Positions 5,394-5,680 of a stretch of 5,680 nt of DNA are shown piece after piece. The notes under the pieces were generated by a model. It made no database searches and was not told the DNA's origin. It saw only the letters and a program-made list of their open reading frames with translations. This DNA is from Polynucleobacter meluiroseus. Its GTDB lineage: Bacteria; Bacteroidota; Bacteroidia; Flavobacteriales_D; Crocinitomicaceae. The stretch covers positions 1-5,680 of the forward strand of contig CALQBB020000076.1 in the NCBI GenBank assembly GCA_943328715.2. The letters run 5' to 3'. Position 1 is the stretch's first letter; every line of letters begins with the position of its first letter. Position numbers and translations under genes: made by a program.

Positions 5394-5680
5394 CTATTTT
5401 TTCGGGTGCAAATGTGAGTTTCTGCGGCTGTATGTGAAATAGATGATTAATCCAAGTCCCATCCACAATGCTGCTGCTTGCAAGGTTGCGATGTCTAATG
5501 AAACAATCATCGCTGTACATACTAGAATTCCTAGAATTGGTACCAATGGCACCAATGGAGTTTTGAATGGACGTTTTAACTCTGGATTGCTTTTACGCAT
5601 GATGAGGATTCCAAGACAAACTAGACTAAACGCGAACAATGTTCCGAATGAAGTTAAATCTCCAGCCACACTTCCCGGGA
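5394..5680 (-). CDS. CAT-type amino-acid permease, C-terminal 94 residues (5' end outside window)
   Basis: The 3' end of a second APC-superfamily transporter, open to the window edge. The visible residues begin PGSVAGDLTSFGTLFAF, the start of a transmembrane segment in cationic amino-acid transporter (CAT) relatives. A charged loop follows (MRKSNPELKRPFKTP), then PLVPILGILVC and a last hydrophobic segment ending GLIIYFTYSRRNS, a tail common in bacterial CAT-like permeases. Three hydrophobic segments are visible. A GTG at 5669 could be mistaken for a start, but it is an internal valine: the frame continues upstream and homology covers the residues before it. The protein belongs to a different subfamily from the neighbouring 478-aa permease, so this is not a recent tandem duplication. 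Substrate is unknown; cationic or neutral amino acids are plausible. Confidence 0.88.
   Translation of the reverse strand, partial: PGSVAGDLTSFGTLFAFSLVCLGILIMRKSNPELKRPFKTPLVPLVPILGILVCTAMIVSLDIATLQAAALWMGLGLIIYFTYSRRNSHLHPKK

Noticed and set aside
5394..5669. A 91-aa standalone small protein starting at the GTG at 5669
   Set aside because: The frame stays open to the window edge and the residues before the GTG (PGS) fit the permease family, so this is the tail of a truncated larger gene.

Overview
This is an ordinary core-genome segment of a Bacteroidota bacterium, most likely a member of Flavobacteriales. The lineage call rests on four things: a bS21 of the Bacteroidota type (starting MLIIPIKEG); a clean TTTG-N19-TATCTTTG promoter matching the Bacteroidota primary-sigma consensus; no Shine-Dalgarno motif at a usable distance before any start codon; and a gene set typical of the phylum (XerC beside rpsU, an apt gene, a triple-HhH ComEA-like protein). 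The genus cannot be fixed from this window. All seven genes lie on the minus strand, so transcription runs from right to left.

In transcription order: (1) the last 94 codons of a CAT-type amino-acid permease, ending in a strong intrinsic terminator; (2) a complete 12-TM APC amino-acid permease of a different subfamily; (3) a membrane-anchored protein with three helix-hairpin-helix units (ComEA-like), then 2 nt later (4) apt, adenine phosphoribosyltransferase, and 37 nt later (5) a short-chain acyl-CoA dehydrogenase. Genes 3 to 5 look like one operon. Next comes a compact 65-bp intergenic region with a well-formed promoter driving (6) rpsU (ribosomal protein bS21). rpsU ends in a GNRA-capped terminator whose U-run abuts the start codon of (7) a XerC/XerD-type tyrosine recombinase. 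That gene fills positions 1-880 and reaches the window edge essentially complete (293 codons, all six catalytic residues present).

Functionally the window mixes amino-acid uptake, purine salvage, acyl-CoA oxidation, the translation apparatus and chromosome-dimer resolution. I see no mobile element, CRISPR array, tRNA, rRNA, toxin-antitoxin pair or defence system, and no gene-free stretch longer than 86 bp.

The points worth a second look are regulatory: the rpsU leader lacks the very strong Shine-Dalgarno reported for this gene in many Bacteroidota, and a hairpin terminator sits where the xerC ribosome-binding region should be. I found no evidence of a new biological system.
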